Positions 44,508-53,776 of a stretch of DNA of 64,000 nt are shown here, piece after piece. The stretch's first letter is position 1. The number at the start of each line of letters is the position of its first letter. The notes under the pieces were generated by a model. The model saw only the letters and a list, made by a program, of their open reading frames with translations. It ran no database searches and was not told where the DNA came from. This DNA is from Actinomycetota bacterium. Its GTDB lineage: Bacteria; Actinomycetota; Thermoleophilia; RBG-16-64-13. The translations under genes and the position numbers were made by a program. The stretch covers positions 1 to 64,000 of the forward strand of contig JAHJSA010000093.1 in the NCBI GenBank assembly GCA_018830645.1, given 5' to 3'.

Positions 44508-46379
44508 CTACCCGTTCTTGTGCACGTAGTCGTAGACCGCGCGCGCGACCTTGCCGGGAAGACCGGGCACCGCCTCGAGCTCCTCGCGCCCCGCCTCCAG
44601 GAACCTCTCGGGCGAGCCGAAGTGCGCCAGGATCGCCCCCTTGCGCTTCTCTCCCACTCCGGGAAGCCCGTCGAGGAACGACTCCGTGGTCTTCGTCGAC
44701 CGGCGTGCCCTATGGAAACCGATCGCGAACCGATGCGCCTCGTCACGCACCCGTTGGAGCAACAAGAGACCCGCGTCGTCGCGCGGGAGGCGCAGCGGCT
44801 CCCGGCTCCCGGGCAGATACACCTCCTCCTCGCGCTTCGCCAGCGAGATCACCGGGACCACCTCGTCCAGGCCCACTTCGCTCAACGCCGCGAGGGCTGC
44901 CGACAACTGACCCCGGCCTCCATCTATCAGCACCAGATCGGGGACAGCCTCGAACGAGGGATCGTAGGTGGACATCTCGTCCGGGTCTTGATTCCTCGAG
45001 AAACGGCGCAGGACGACCTCGTTGATGGCAGCCACGTCGTCGGGACCGCTCAAACTCCGCACCGAGAACTTGCGGTAGTCCGACTTCTTCGGGGCGCCTC
45101 CCTCGAACACCACCATGGAAGCCACGATGTGCTCTCCACCGAGGTTCGAGATGTCGAACCCCTCGATGCGCATGGGCGACTCCTCCAGACCGAGGACGGC
45201 CTGAAGCGAGGTCAGCCCACCGTATCTGCGCTCCCGGCTCCGCTCGCTCCGCAGGCGCTCGTGCTCGAGTCCGAGGGCCGCGTTACGATCGGCGAGTTCC
45301 TGCAATCGACGTTTGTCCCCGCGCTCGGCGTGACGCACCTGCACCCGCGTGCCCCTCAGCTTCTCGAGGAAGAGCGAAAGCTCCTCGAGGCGCGCCACCG
45401 AGCGAGGCACGACGATCTCGGGAGGCACCATCACGGCCGTCGAGTAGTACTCTCCTATGAACCGCTCGAGCACGTCCTGCTCAGTGGCTCCCTCGACGCC
45501 GAGCAGGGTGAAGCTCCGCCGGTCGGAGAGCAGGCCATCACGCGTGAGGAACACCTGCACGTTCGCGCCGCGCTCGTCGAGGGCAAGGCCGACCACATCG
45601 ACGGTGCCCTGTACCGCCCCCTTCACCTGTTGGCGCTCGAGCACGTGGCGCAGAGCATCGAGCCGGTCGCGCAAGAGCGCTGCCTTCTCGTAGTCGAGCG
45701 ACACGGAGGCGGACTTCATCGTGATCTCCATGCTGGAGAGCACCTTCGCGTGGCGACCCGCCAGGACATCGGCGACCCCCTGCAGCATCGCTCGGTACTC
45801 CTCGGGGGTGGCGCCTCCCACGCAGGGCGCGCCGCAGCGCTTGATGTGGAACTGCAGGCACGGTGAACCGTTGCGTCGGCCGGGCTTCGGGCCGCGGCAC
45901 TTACGGTAGGGGAAGACGCGACCAAGAGTGTCGAGGGTCTCACGCACCTTCGCGGCACTGCCGTACGGCCCGAAATAGAGGTTGCCGCGACGGTGAGGTT
46001 GGCGGGTGAACATCACGCGGGGGAACTCTTCCTCCATCGTGATCACGATGTACGGATATGACTTGTCGTCGCGCAGCGCGATGTTGAAGCCCGGGCGGTG
46101 TCTCTTGATCAGGTTGTGCTCGAGGAGCAGGGCCTCCACCTCATTGGAAGTGACGATCCACTCCACGGACTCCGCGCGCTGCGCCATCTCCGACACCTTC
46201 ACAGGCACGCGTGATCCCTCGTGACCTATGACGGCGGGAAGGTAGCTCAGGAGGCGCTTGCGCAGGGACAAAGCCTTGCCCACGTAGAGCACGTCCCCTG
46301 TGGTGTCGCGGAAGAGATAGACGCCCGGAAGGTCGGGCGCTTCTCTTATCTGACGCTCGAGCTCGGCGACGTCCATCAC
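44508..46379 (-). CDS. uvrC: excinuclease ABC subunit C
   Basis: UvrC makes the dual incisions in nucleotide-excision repair. The 623-residue protein has the GIY-YIG nuclease domain (LPGVYLFRDTTGDVLYVGKA), a Cys-rich segment with CLQFHIKRCGAPCVGGATPEE, the UVR motif near residue 205-240, the RNase-H-like nuclease (IEGFDISNLGGEHIVASMVV, LVLIDGGRGQLSAAL) and two terminal helix-hairpin-helix motifs (LPGVGEKRKGAILAHFGS, VPGLPGKVARAVYDYV). The start is a GTG at 46379 or the adjacent ATG at 46376. It is the first gene of the uvrC-ogt-rapZ-yvcK-whiA operon. Confidence 0.96.
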   Translation of the reverse strand: MMDVAELERQIREAPDLPGVYLFRDTTGDVLYVGKALSLRKRLLSYLPAVIGHEGSRVPVKVSEMAQRAESVEWIVTSNEVEALLLEHNLIKRHRPGFNIALRDDKSYPYIVITMEEEFPRVMFTRQPHRRGNLYFGPYGSAAKVRETLDTLGRVFPYRKCRGPKPGRRNGSPCLQFHIKRCGAPCVGGATPEEYRAMLQGVADVLAGRHAKVLSSMEITMKSASVSLDYEKAALLRDRLDALRHVLERQQVKGAVQGTVDVVGLALDERGANVQVFLTRDGLLSDRRSFTLLGVEGATEQDVLERFIGEYYSTAVMVPPEIVVPRSVARLEELSLFLEKLRGTRVQVRHAERGDKRRLQELADRNAALGLEHERLRSERSRERRYGGLTSLQAVLGLEESPMRIEGFDISNLGGEHIVASMVVFEGGAPKKSDYRKFSVRSLSGPDDVAAINEVVLRRFSRNQDPDEMSTYDPSFEAVPDLVLIDGGRGQLSAALAALSEVGLDEVVPVISLAKREEEVYLPGSREPLRLPRDDAGLLLLQRVRDEAHRFAIGFHRARRSTKTTESFLDGLPGVGEKRKGAILAHFGSPERFLEAGREELEAVPGLPGKVARAVYDYVHKNG

Positions 46380-46429
46380 CTTCCCACCGGCTCGACGGGA
46401 ACCGACGTCCCCGCCAACTCGTTAGACTC

Positions 46430-47224
46430 CTACTCCACGTCCTCGGCGGCGGGCGGCACGGCCACCGAGTGGTAGCCCCCGTCCACGTGCACGATCTCGC
46501 CGGTGATCGACCGACCCCAGTCGGAGAGGAGCATGAGGGCGGCGTCTCCCACCTCGTCCTGGGTGGTCGCCCGTCGCAGGGGAGCATTCTGCTCGTACCA
46601 GTCGAGGATCTTGCGAAAGTCACCTATGCCTGCGGCTGCCAGAGTGCGCACGGGGCCGGCGGAGATGGCGTTGATCCGCACTCCGCTCGGGCCGAGGTCG
46701 GCGGCCAGATACCGCACGGCGGATTCGAGCGCGGCCTTGGCCACACCCATGACGTTGTAGTGGGGGATCGTGCGCTCGCCCCCCAGGTAGGTCATCGTGA
46801 GGATGTTCCCCCCGGGTCGGAGCAGGGGCAGCGCGGCCCGCACCGTGGCTATCAACGAATACACCGACACGTCGAGAGCAAGGGCGAACCCATCACGGGT
46901 CGTGTCGACGAATCGACCCTTCAGATCGTCACGGTTTGCGAACGCGATGGAGTGCACCAGGAAGTCGAAGGAATCCCAGTGCTCTCCCAGCGAGTCGAAC
47001 GCCGCCTCGATGTCCGAGTCCACCTGCACGTCGCAGGGCAGGACGATCTCGGAGCCGAGCTCGGCCGCCAGGGGTCGCACACGCTTCTCCAGCATCTCCC
47101 CCGCGAAGGTGAGCGCGAGTTCGGCTCCTTCGCGCTGTGCCGACTTCGCGATGCCCCACGCGATGCTGCGCTCGTTCGCGATACCCATGATGAGGCCACG
47201 ACGGCCCTCGAGAAGTCCAGCCAC
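46430..47224 (-). CDS. fabI: enoyl-[acyl-carrier-protein] reductase (NADH), FabI type
   Basis: Catalyses the last reduction of type II fatty-acid synthesis. The 264-residue short-chain dehydrogenase has GRRGLIMGIANERSIAWGIA, FLVHSIAFANRDDLKG and the FabI Tyr-x6-Lys site in HYNVMGVAKAALESAVRYLA. The start is the GTG at 47224, giving the usual N-terminus, with GGAGG 6 nt upstream; the 80 open codons upstream are not FabI-like. It lies 50 bp before uvrC on the same strand. Confidence 0.95.
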   Translation of the reverse strand: MAGLLEGRRGLIMGIANERSIAWGIAKSAQREGAELALTFAGEMLEKRVRPLAAELGSEIVLPCDVQVDSDIEAAFDSLGEHWDSFDFLVHSIAFANRDDLKGRFVDTTRDGFALALDVSVYSLIATVRAALPLLRPGGNILTMTYLGGERTIPHYNVMGVAKAALESAVRYLAADLGPSGVRINAISAGPVRTLAAAGIGDFRKILDWYEQNAPLRRATTQDEVGDAALMLLSDWGRSITGEIVHVDGGYHSVAVPPAAEDVE

Positions 47225-47540
47225 GTACTTCCTCCCTTCGCCACACCGCTCCGGCCGCACGGCCGGGACCACCCGAACCAGGGGATGCAGGATACCACGC
47301 ACACCATCTCCGAGCGCCCAGGGACAGGCGCGCCGCGTCGTCCGTGAGCAGGCGCGCGGCGCGGCGTAGCCCGTGAGCGAGCCCGCGGCTCCGTCCGTGA
47401 AGCGGCGCGCACCGAACCTGTGAAGGGGAGGCCGAGGTTCGTTCCAGGGCGTCACACGGTACACTCACTCGACAGCCGTACCGCCGAACACACGTAGCGC
47501 ACGACCTGGGACCCCGGGTCTGCATCGAAGGGAGAACCCG
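47225..47540. other. 316-bp divergent intergenic region between fabI and the M42 peptidase
   Basis: It carries promoters for both flanking genes: an extended -10 for fabI at 47289-47297 and a possible -10 (TACACT) for the peptidase at 47460-47465. The middle (about 47320-47410) is a very GC-rich stretch of degenerate GCGCGGCG and CCGTGAGC runs with no recognised gene. Confidence 0.55.
47289..47297 (-). promoter_or_regulatory. extended -10 promoter of fabI
   Basis: TGG followed by TATCCT (47294-47289) on the minus strand, predicting a leader of about 58 nt before the fabI GTG and its Shine-Dalgarno site. Confidence 0.45.
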
Positions 47541-48596
47541 ATGGAAGAGCTCCGCCGACTACTCACCCTGCTCGCCGACGCCCACGGCGTCTCGGGTTAC
47601 GAGAGCGAGGTCTCGGCGCTCGTCGCCGAGGAACTGCGGCCGTTCGTGGACGAAGTCTCGGTAGACCTCATGGGCAACGTCATCGGCACGAGGAAGGGTG
47701 AGGGGCCGACGGTGATGATCGCCGCGCACATGGACGAGATCGGCTTCATGGTGAAGTACATCGACGAACAGGGCTTCCTACGCTTCGTGCCCCTGGGCGG
47801 CTGGTTCGATCAGATGGTCCTCGGCCTGCGCGTGATGGTGCACACGCCCAACGGTCGCATCCCCGGGGTCGTCGGCTCGAAGCCTCCGCACATCATGGAC
47901 GCCGAAGACAGGAAGAAGGTCGTCAAGATCAAGGACATGTTCATAGACGTGGGCGCCACCAGCGCGGACGACGCCCGCGCCCTCGGGGTGGAGATCGGCG
48001 CGCCCGTAACGGTGGACCGCTCGATGGTCTCACTCGCCAACGGGCTGGTCACGGGGAAGAGTTTCGACGACCGGGCCGGGGTGGTCATGATGATCTCGGC
48101 CATGCAGCGGCTTAAGGACAAGGACGTCAAGGCCACCGTGCACGCGGTAGGTACCGTGCAGGAGGAAGTGGGCTTGAAGGGCGCCCGCACGAGCGCCTAC
48201 GGACTCGATCTCGACGCGGCCCTCATCTCGGAGGTGACCATCCCCGGCGATCACCCGGGGGTCACCAAGGACGAACGACATGTCGAGATAGGCAAGGGTC
48301 CGGTGTTCACGATCGCCGACGCCGACGGCCGCGGCGTCCTTGTGCCGCGGACCATCGTCGACTGGCTCAAACGGTCCGCCGACGCAGCCTCGATCCCGTA
48401 TCAGCTGGACGTGGGAAGCGGCGGGACGACCGACGCCACCGCGATACATCTCACCAAGACCGGCGTGCCTTCCGGCGTGGTCAGCGTGGCGACCCGTTAC
48501 ATTCACTCGCCCATCGAGGTACTCTCACTCGCCGATCTCGACCTGGGAGCCGAGCTCCTCGCTCAGGCCATACTCAGCGCGCACGAGCACCTGTAG
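47541..48596 (+). CDS. M42 family metallopeptidase (glutamyl aminopeptidase/endoglucanase-M type)
   Basis: A 351-residue cytosolic di-zinc aminopeptidase that usually forms tetrahedral dodecamers. Metal and catalytic motifs are IAAHMDEIGFMV, SFDDRAGVVMMI, VGTVQEEVGLKGARTSAYGL and SGGTTDATAIHLTKTGVPSG. The ATG at 47541 has GGGAG upstream. Together with the Opp importer it could take part in peptide use (inference). Substrate preference cannot be read from sequence. Confidence 0.92.
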   Translation: MEELRRLLTLLADAHGVSGYESEVSALVAEELRPFVDEVSVDLMGNVIGTRKGEGPTVMIAAHMDEIGFMVKYIDEQGFLRFVPLGGWFDQMVLGLRVMVHTPNGRIPGVVGSKPPHIMDAEDRKKVVKIKDMFIDVGATSADDARALGVEIGAPVTVDRSMVSLANGLVTGKSFDDRAGVVMMISAMQRLKDKDVKATVHAVGTVQEEVGLKGARTSAYGLDLDAALISEVTIPGDHPGVTKDERHVEIGKGPVFTIADADGRGVLVPRTIVDWLKRSADAASIPYQLDVGSGGTTDATAIHLTKTGVPSGVVSVATRYIHSPIEVLSLADLDLGAELLAQAILSAHEHL

Positions 48597-48634
48597 CGCC
48601 TCCCGGCCGCTGACCCGACGCTGACCCGACGCCT

Positions 48635-48659
48635 GACCCGACGTCGTCCACGACGGGTC
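48635..48659. terminator. possible bidirectional terminator hairpin
   Basis: GACCCG and CGGGTC flank an inner TCGT/ACGA stem between two convergent genes. Just before it, the phrase CTGACCCGAC is repeated three times (48610-48642). Confidence 0.4.
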
Positions 48660-48671
48660 GAGCGGCTGCGG

Positions 48672-50114
48672 TCACCCAGCCGGCTCGGATGGCGGCGCGG
48701 ATGGCTGGCCGGTCGGCGGTACGGACGGCGGCGCCGGGAGATAGTCGTCACGCGGTGGGCTGAACGCCTCCACGATCACGGCCCCTCCCACGCTCCGCGC
48801 GCCGTGCGGAGCGTCTCCCGGTATCGACCAGCTGTCCCCTGGGCGCACCGACCACGACCCGTCGACCCCCACGAGCTCCGCGTCACCGGAGACGAGATGG
48901 CCGGTCTGCTCGTGGGGATGCGCGTGAAGCGGGATATCCGCACCGGGCTCGAGTTCGAAGCGCACGAGGGTCGTGCGCGACCCGGCAGCGAGAGTGGTGC
49001 GTGTGACGCCCGGCGCCGCCTGCACGGCTACTCCGGCGGCGGACTGCACCACGATCGGAACAGGCGGTGCCTGGGTCACTCCCCCCGTCGCGAGTGCCGC
49101 CCCCTGCTCGACGCCGCCGGTCGGCGCCCCGTTCGCGGCGGGCGTCTGACTCCCGCTTGACGCTGCTGCCGCGCGCGCTTTCAGGAACCCGGCCAACGCC
49201 TCGTCGCGCTCTCGTTCGAGCGACGCCGCCGACCGCCCGGCCAGCGCGTCGACCAGACCGGCCTCCAAGATGTCGGTCGTGTCGGCGGGGAACTCGGTCC
49301 AGGTGGCGATGTCGCGCAGCATGCCTTCCTTCACGTGCCCCAGATGCTCGATGTGACCGCGCATACCTCCGGCGCCGCCGCCGAGATGGTACAGCGTGTG
49401 CGGTCCCATGGCCGCCCAGCGCAGTCCCGGCCCGCTGGCGATGGCGCGGTCGACGTCGGCCACCGAGGCCACGCCGGAGCGCACGAGCTCCACCGCCTCC
49501 CTCCACAATGCCGCCGACATGCGGTTGGAGAGGTAGCCGGGGAGGTCGCGGGCGAGCACGACAGGGTCCTTGCCCACCGACTCGTAGATGATCCGCGCCG
49601 TCTCCACGGCCTCCGGCGAGGTGTCCATTCCGGGCGCGATCTCGACGAGAGGTATCAGGTGAGGCGGGTTGTACGGATGGGCGGCCACGCAGCGGGCCGC
49701 TCCGGGGAGGCCCTCCTGGATCCTGCTGATCGAGAGGCCGCTCGAGCTCGTGGCCAGGATCGCGTCCGGCGGCGCCGCCGCATCGGCTTCGGCGAACACA
49801 GCCCGCTTCACGGCGAGGTCCTCGGCGACCGACTCCTGCACGAGCACCACTCCCGCCACGGCGGAGGCTATGTCTGACTCGACCCGCAACGCCCGCAATC
49901 CCCGCTGCGCCGGTTGGGGCGGCGCCAAGTCGTGCGAAACGAGGAACTCGACGGCTTCTCGCACCCGGGGCAGGGCCGCGCGAGCCGCGTCGCCGTCACG
50001 GCCGTAGAGGCGCACCTCCCGCCCGTGGGCAGCGAAGAGGGCTGCCCAACTCGCGCCGGTCAGGCCCGCTCCCACCACCGCCACGGGGCCCACACCGATG
50101 TCAGGGCTCGTCAT
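48672..50114 (-). CDS. 3-hydroxyacyl-CoA dehydrogenase-family protein fused to a cupin domain
   Basis: The 480-residue protein joins two parts. Residues 1 to about 310 are a 3-hydroxyacyl-CoA dehydrogenase-like module: Rossmann start VAVVGAGLTGASWAALFAAH, catalytic-type AAHPYNPPHLIPLVEIAPG and the C-terminal domain with DLPGYLSNRMSAALWREAVE and GPGLRWAAMGPHTLYHLGGG; this resembles L-carnitine or L-gulonate dehydrogenase rather than a fatty-acid enzyme. After an Ala-rich linker, about residues 365-460 form a cupin (LEPGADIPLHAHPHEQTGHL, WSVRPGDSWSIPGDAPHGAR). The ATG at 50114 has GGAGG 8 nt upstream. The substrate is unknown. Confidence 0.85.
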   Translation of the reverse strand: MTSPDIGVGPVAVVGAGLTGASWAALFAAHGREVRLYGRDGDAARAALPRVREAVEFLVSHDLAPPQPAQRGLRALRVESDIASAVAGVVLVQESVAEDLAVKRAVFAEADAAAPPDAILATSSSGLSISRIQEGLPGAARCVAAHPYNPPHLIPLVEIAPGMDTSPEAVETARIIYESVGKDPVVLARDLPGYLSNRMSAALWREAVELVRSGVASVADVDRAIASGPGLRWAAMGPHTLYHLGGGAGGMRGHIEHLGHVKEGMLRDIATWTEFPADTTDILEAGLVDALAGRSAASLERERDEALAGFLKARAAAASSGSQTPAANGAPTGGVEQGAALATGGVTQAPPVPIVVQSAAGVAVQAAPGVTRTTLAAGSRTTLVRFELEPGADIPLHAHPHEQTGHLVSGDAELVGVDGSWSVRPGDSWSIPGDAPHGARSVGGAVIVEAFSPPRDDYLPAPPSVPPTGQPSAPPSEPAG

Positions 50115-50142
50115 GACGCTCTCCTCCATCTCCGATAACGAC

Positions 50143-50176
50143 ACCGGCCGCTCCGAAGGACGGCCGGTCGATTGTA
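50143..50176 (-). promoter_or_regulatory. -10 box and 5' hairpin of the dehydrogenase-cupin gene
   Basis: A -10 box TACAAT (50176-50171, minus strand) is followed by a hairpin with a perfect 8-bp outer stem (ACCGGCCG, 50143-50150 with 50161-50168) at the predicted transcript start. It may stabilise the message or act as an attenuator. Confidence 0.5.
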
Positions 50177-50210
50177 TCGCGCCGGTGTACCGGTAGCTCC
50201 ATGGACGGCG

Positions 50211-50224
50211 GCTCCCGGGGGAGC
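50211..50224. terminator. short GC hairpin downstream of the acyl-CoA synthetase
   Basis: GCTCCC and GGGAGC pair with a 2-nt loop 23 bp after the synthetase stop codon. No T-run. Confidence 0.35.
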
Positions 50225-50246
50225 ACGGAGGCACCCGGAAGGCTCA

Positions 50247-52145
50247 CTACTCTTTGGCGTACCCCACCCTACGAAGCCGCTCGGCGACCTCGTCGAGGAT
50301 CACCGGATCGTCGATGGTGGAGGGCACCGTGAACTTCTCGCCGTCGGCGATCTTGCGCATGGTGCCCCGCAGGATCTTGCCCGAACGTGTCTTGGGGAGT
50401 CTCAGCACGACGGTCGCCACCTTGAAGGACGCCACGGCGCCCACCTGGTCGCGCACCATCTGCACGACCTCCTTGGCGATCTCGGTGTCGTCTCGATCGA
50501 CCCCCGCCTTCAACACGCACAAGCCGAGCGGCACCTGTCCTTTGAGCTCGTCGCCCACGCCGAGGACCGCGCACTCAGCCACGTCGGGATGAGTGGCGAT
50601 CACCTCCTCCATACGCCCCGTGGAGAGCCTGTGCCCGGCGACGTTGATCACATCGTCGACGCGACCCATGATGTAGAGGTACCCGTCTTCGTCAAAGTAG
50701 CCTCCGTCACCGGTGAAGTAGTAGCCCGGATAGGCGCTCACGTACGATTCGATGAAGCGCTCGTCGTCCTCCCAGAGGGTGGGCAGGCATCCGGGGGGCA
50801 TGGGCAGCTTCATCGTCACGATGCCCTCGATACCCGCCGGCACCGACCGGGCCTCGGCGTCGAGCACCTGCACGTCGTACCCGGGCACCGGCTTGGTGGG
50901 CGACCCGGCCTTGATCGGGAAGGGCTTGATTCCCATGCAGTTCGCGGCGATCGGCCAACCCGTCTCGGTCTGCCACCAGTGATCGATCACGGGGACGCCC
51001 AGCAGGTCGGACGCCCAGTGATACGTATCCGGGTCGAGCCTCTCCCCCGCCAGGAAGAGGTAGGTGAAGTGCGAGATGTCGTACTTCTTGAGGAACTCCC
51101 CGCTGGGGTCTTCCTTCTTGATCGCTCGGAAGGCGGTGGGGGCAGTGAAGAGCACCTTGACCTTGTGATCTTGGATCACGCGCCAGAACGCCCCGGGGTC
51201 CGGAGTGCCCACCGGTTTACCTTCGTAGAGGATGGTGGTGCAGCCGGCGAACAGGGGCGCGTAGACGATGTAGCTGTGCCCCACGACCCATCCGACGTCC
51301 GAAGCCGCCCAATAGACGTCACCCGGCTGCACGTCGTAGACGTACTCCATCGACCAGCGGAGGGCTACCGCATGGCCGCCGTTGTCGCGCACGACCCCTT
51401 TGGGCTTGCCCGTGGTGCCCGACGTGTAGAGGATGTAGAGAGGGTCGGTGGCCTCGACGCTCACGCAGCCGGCCGGGGCGGCTTGGGACATCACGTCGGC
51501 CCAATCATGGTCGCGTCCATCGATCATGGAAGCCGTGGCCATGGGACGCTGCAGGATCACGCAGCTCTCCGGCTTGCTCTCCGCGAGCTCGATCGCTTTG
51601 TCGAGCAGAGGCTTGTACTCGATCACCCGCGCCACCTCGATGCCGCACGAGGCCGATACGATCACCTTGGGCTTGGCGTCGTCGATGCGCACAGCCAGCT
51701 CCTGCGGTGCGAAGCCGCCGAAGACCACGGAGTGCACGGCGCCGATGCGCGCGCAGGCCAGCATGGCCACCACGCCCTCCGGCACCATGGGCATGTAGAT
51801 GACCACGGTGTCGCCTTTGCCCACACCCAGGGTCTGCAAGGCGCCGGCACAACGCGCGACCTCATCGGTGAGTTCCGCATAGGTGTAGGTGCGCGTTGTG
51901 CCGGTGACCGGGCTGTCGTATATGAGAGCCGCCTGCTCTCCGCGGCCCGCATCAACATGGCGGTCGAGGGCGTTGTAGCAGGTGTTGAGGCGGCCGCCGC
52001 GGAACCAGCGATAGATGGGGGCGGCGCTGTCGTCGAGCACCGCGTCCCACTTCTTGTCCCAATGGATGGCCTCGGCAGCCTCCGCCCAGAACCCCTCGGG
52101 GTCTTCCAGAGAACGGCTGAATACCTCGGCGTAGTTCGCGCTCAT
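50247..52145 (-). CDS. propionate/acetate--CoA ligase (PrpE/ACSS3-like)
   Basis: An ATP- and CoA-dependent acyl-adenylate-forming ligase of 632 residues. The adenylation motifs are LYILYTSGTTGKPKGVVRDN, WWQTETGWPI and GYYFTGDGGYFDEDGYLYIM, and the acetylatable lysine motif is RLPKTRSGKILRGTMRKIA. The phrase ASDVGWVVGHSYIVYAPLFA with VGTPDPGAFWRVI is closer to propionyl-CoA synthetase PrpE than to standard Acs. The ATG at 52145 has AAGGGGG 7 nt upstream; a promoter lies at 52250-52278. It could recycle acetate or propionate next to acetyl-CoA metabolism (inference). Confidence 0.9.
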   Translation of the reverse strand: MSANYAEVFSRSLEDPEGFWAEAAEAIHWDKKWDAVLDDSAAPIYRWFRGGRLNTCYNALDRHVDAGRGEQAALIYDSPVTGTTRTYTYAELTDEVARCAGALQTLGVGKGDTVVIYMPMVPEGVVAMLACARIGAVHSVVFGGFAPQELAVRIDDAKPKVIVSASCGIEVARVIEYKPLLDKAIELAESKPESCVILQRPMATASMIDGRDHDWADVMSQAAPAGCVSVEATDPLYILYTSGTTGKPKGVVRDNGGHAVALRWSMEYVYDVQPGDVYWAASDVGWVVGHSYIVYAPLFAGCTTILYEGKPVGTPDPGAFWRVIQDHKVKVLFTAPTAFRAIKKEDPSGEFLKKYDISHFTYLFLAGERLDPDTYHWASDLLGVPVIDHWWQTETGWPIAANCMGIKPFPIKAGSPTKPVPGYDVQVLDAEARSVPAGIEGIVTMKLPMPPGCLPTLWEDDERFIESYVSAYPGYYFTGDGGYFDEDGYLYIMGRVDDVINVAGHRLSTGRMEEVIATHPDVAECAVLGVGDELKGQVPLGLCVLKAGVDRDDTEIAKEVVQMVRDQVGAVASFKVATVVLRLPKTRSGKILRGTMRKIADGEKFTVPSTIDDPVILDEVAERLRRVGYAKE

Positions 52146-52249
52146 GTGCAGGCCCCCTTGTGCGGATCGCATCGTCCCCCGGAGCGGCGGAGCACCGGCC
52201 AAGGCCCCACGCTGAGGCCGGCGTCCCCGACGAGGATGCTGGTTGGAGG

Positions 52250-52278
52250 AGCATAGTAAGCTCGGATACGCCCGTCAA
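52250..52278 (-). promoter_or_regulatory. sigma70-type promoter of the acyl-CoA synthetase
   Basis: On the minus strand TTGACG (52278-52273) and TATGCT (52255-52250) are 17 nt apart. The leader before the ATG would be about 100 nt. Confidence 0.6.
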
Positions 52279-52387
52279 CAGCCTGCCGTGTATGCGGTTG
52301 CAGGGGCCGGTCGGACGGTCCGCACGACGTGGGAACGGCCCCCCGTCATCCAGCCCGGAGTCCGTCAGTCGTGCGGGGCGGCGGCCC

Positions 52388-53758
52388 TCAGTGGTGCAGG
52401 GCTGCTTCCTTCTGAGCCCGGCGCCACGCGCGGGCGGACTCGGCGAGTTCCCCGGCTATCGTAGGCGCGACCCGACCGTGCACTCGCACATCGGCGTCGC
52501 CGTACTCGAAGTGCACCACGCCGCGCTCACGCACCCGCGCCAGGAGCGCGCCTTCAGTGTAGGGCAGACGCAGATCGACCTCGACCCACAGCTCGGCCAG
52601 CACCGAAGCGAGTGCGCTACGCAACTGGTCGAGTCCTGCGCCCGTGAGCGCCGAGACCGCGACTGCCTGCGGGTCGCCTCGCGGAGCGTTGAAGGCGGCC
52701 CCATCTACGGTCTTTACAGCGTCGACCTTGTTGTAGGCGACAAGGCGAGGCTTGTGGCCCGCCCCGAGTTCGTCCAGGACCTCTTGCACGGCGCGCCGGT
52801 GGTCGCGGAAGTGGGCGTCGGCGGCGTCGACCACCTCGATGAGCACGTCGGCGCGCACCACCTCCTCGAGGGTCGCACGAAACGCATTCACGAGCTGATG
52901 AGGCAGCTTGTGGATGAACCCGACGGTATCGGAGGCCACCACCACCTGCCCCTCACCTAACTCCACCCGGCGGCTGGTTGGGTCGAGCGTGGCGAACAGC
53001 TTATCCGCCGCCGCGGCCACCTCGCTCCCCACCAGGGAGTTCAGCAGGGTCGATTTCCCCGCGTTGGTGTAGCCGACGATCGCGACCGTGGGCAACACCC
53101 GGCGGGCGCGTTCGCGCGAGGCCGTGCTTCTTTGCAGGCTGATTCCGGCAACCTGCTCCTTCATCTTCTTGATGCGCTCCCTGATCACGCGGCGGTCGGT
53201 CTCAAGCTGGGTCTCCCCCGGTCCGCGGCGCGTGCCAATGCCGCCACCCATGCGGGAGAGGTGCGTCCACATGCGCGTGAGTCGAGGCAGCTGGTACTCG
53301 AGGCGGGCCAACTCGACCTGGAGGCGACCCTCGTGAGTGCGGGCGCGCTGGGCGAAGATGTCGAGGATCACCCCCGACCTGTCCAGCACCTTGACATCGA
53401 GGAGTTTCTCCAGCGAGCGCTGCTGCTTGGGTGAGAGTTCGTCGTCGGATACAAGAAGGTTGAAGTCGTGGGCGGCTTTCGCCTCCTTCAACTCCTTGGC
53501 CTTGCCCGGGCCCAAGTACCAGACGGGATGCGGGGTTTGGCGGTTCTGGACTACCGAACCCACCACTTCCCCGCCTGCCGTCTCGACGAGAGCGGCGAGT
53601 TCCCGAAGCGACTCCTCCGCGGTCCAGGAGGTATCTTTTCCCGTGTCCACAGCGATGAGATAGGCCTGCTCACGCGCCTTCGCGGTAGGGAAGGGGGAAG
53701 CCTGAGCCGGGTCGGCCTTTCGCGTTTGAGGATCTGATGCTTCGCGGTCGCTGGTCAC
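52388..53758 (-). CDS. hflX: ribosome-associated GTPase HflX
   Basis: HflX binds the 50S subunit and rescues or splits stalled ribosomes under stress. The 456-residue protein has an N-terminal HflX domain (GEVVGSVVQNRQTPHPVWYL), the glycine-rich MGGGIGTRRGPGETQLETDR linker and the GTPase domain with G1 GYTNAGKSTLLN, G3 SDTVGFI and G4 AYNKVD. I chose the GTG at 53758: an extended -10 (TGC-TACAGT) ends 9 nt upstream and there is no Shine-Dalgarno site, so the start may be near-leaderless. Confidence 0.93.
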   Translation of the reverse strand: MTSDREASDPQTRKADPAQASPFPTAKAREQAYLIAVDTGKDTSWTAEESLRELAALVETAGGEVVGSVVQNRQTPHPVWYLGPGKAKELKEAKAAHDFNLLVSDDELSPKQQRSLEKLLDVKVLDRSGVILDIFAQRARTHEGRLQVELARLEYQLPRLTRMWTHLSRMGGGIGTRRGPGETQLETDRRVIRERIKKMKEQVAGISLQRSTASRERARRVLPTVAIVGYTNAGKSTLLNSLVGSEVAAAADKLFATLDPTSRRVELGEGQVVVASDTVGFIHKLPHQLVNAFRATLEEVVRADVLIEVVDAADAHFRDHRRAVQEVLDELGAGHKPRLVAYNKVDAVKTVDGAAFNAPRGDPQAVAVSALTGAGLDQLRSALASVLAELWVEVDLRLPYTEGALLARVRERGVVHFEYGDADVRVHGRVAPTIAGELAESARAWRRAQKEAALHH

Positions 53759-53767
53759 TGTGGGGCA

Positions 53768-53776
53768 ACTGTAGCA
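53768..53776 (-). promoter_or_regulatory. extended -10 promoter of hflX
   Basis: TGC followed by TACAGT (53773-53768) on the minus strand, ending 9 nt before the hflX GTG. Confidence 0.45.

Noticed and set aside
43983-45866. 627-codon plus-strand frame opposite ogt and uvrC
   Set aside because: Antisense shadow of uvrC, with low-complexity His/Arg-rich translation and no ribosome-binding site.
47320-47410. GC-rich degenerate repeats between fabI and the M42 peptidase, considered as a REP or CRISPR-like array
   Set aside because: The units are irregular in length and sequence and there are no spacers; simple GC-rich drift explains them.
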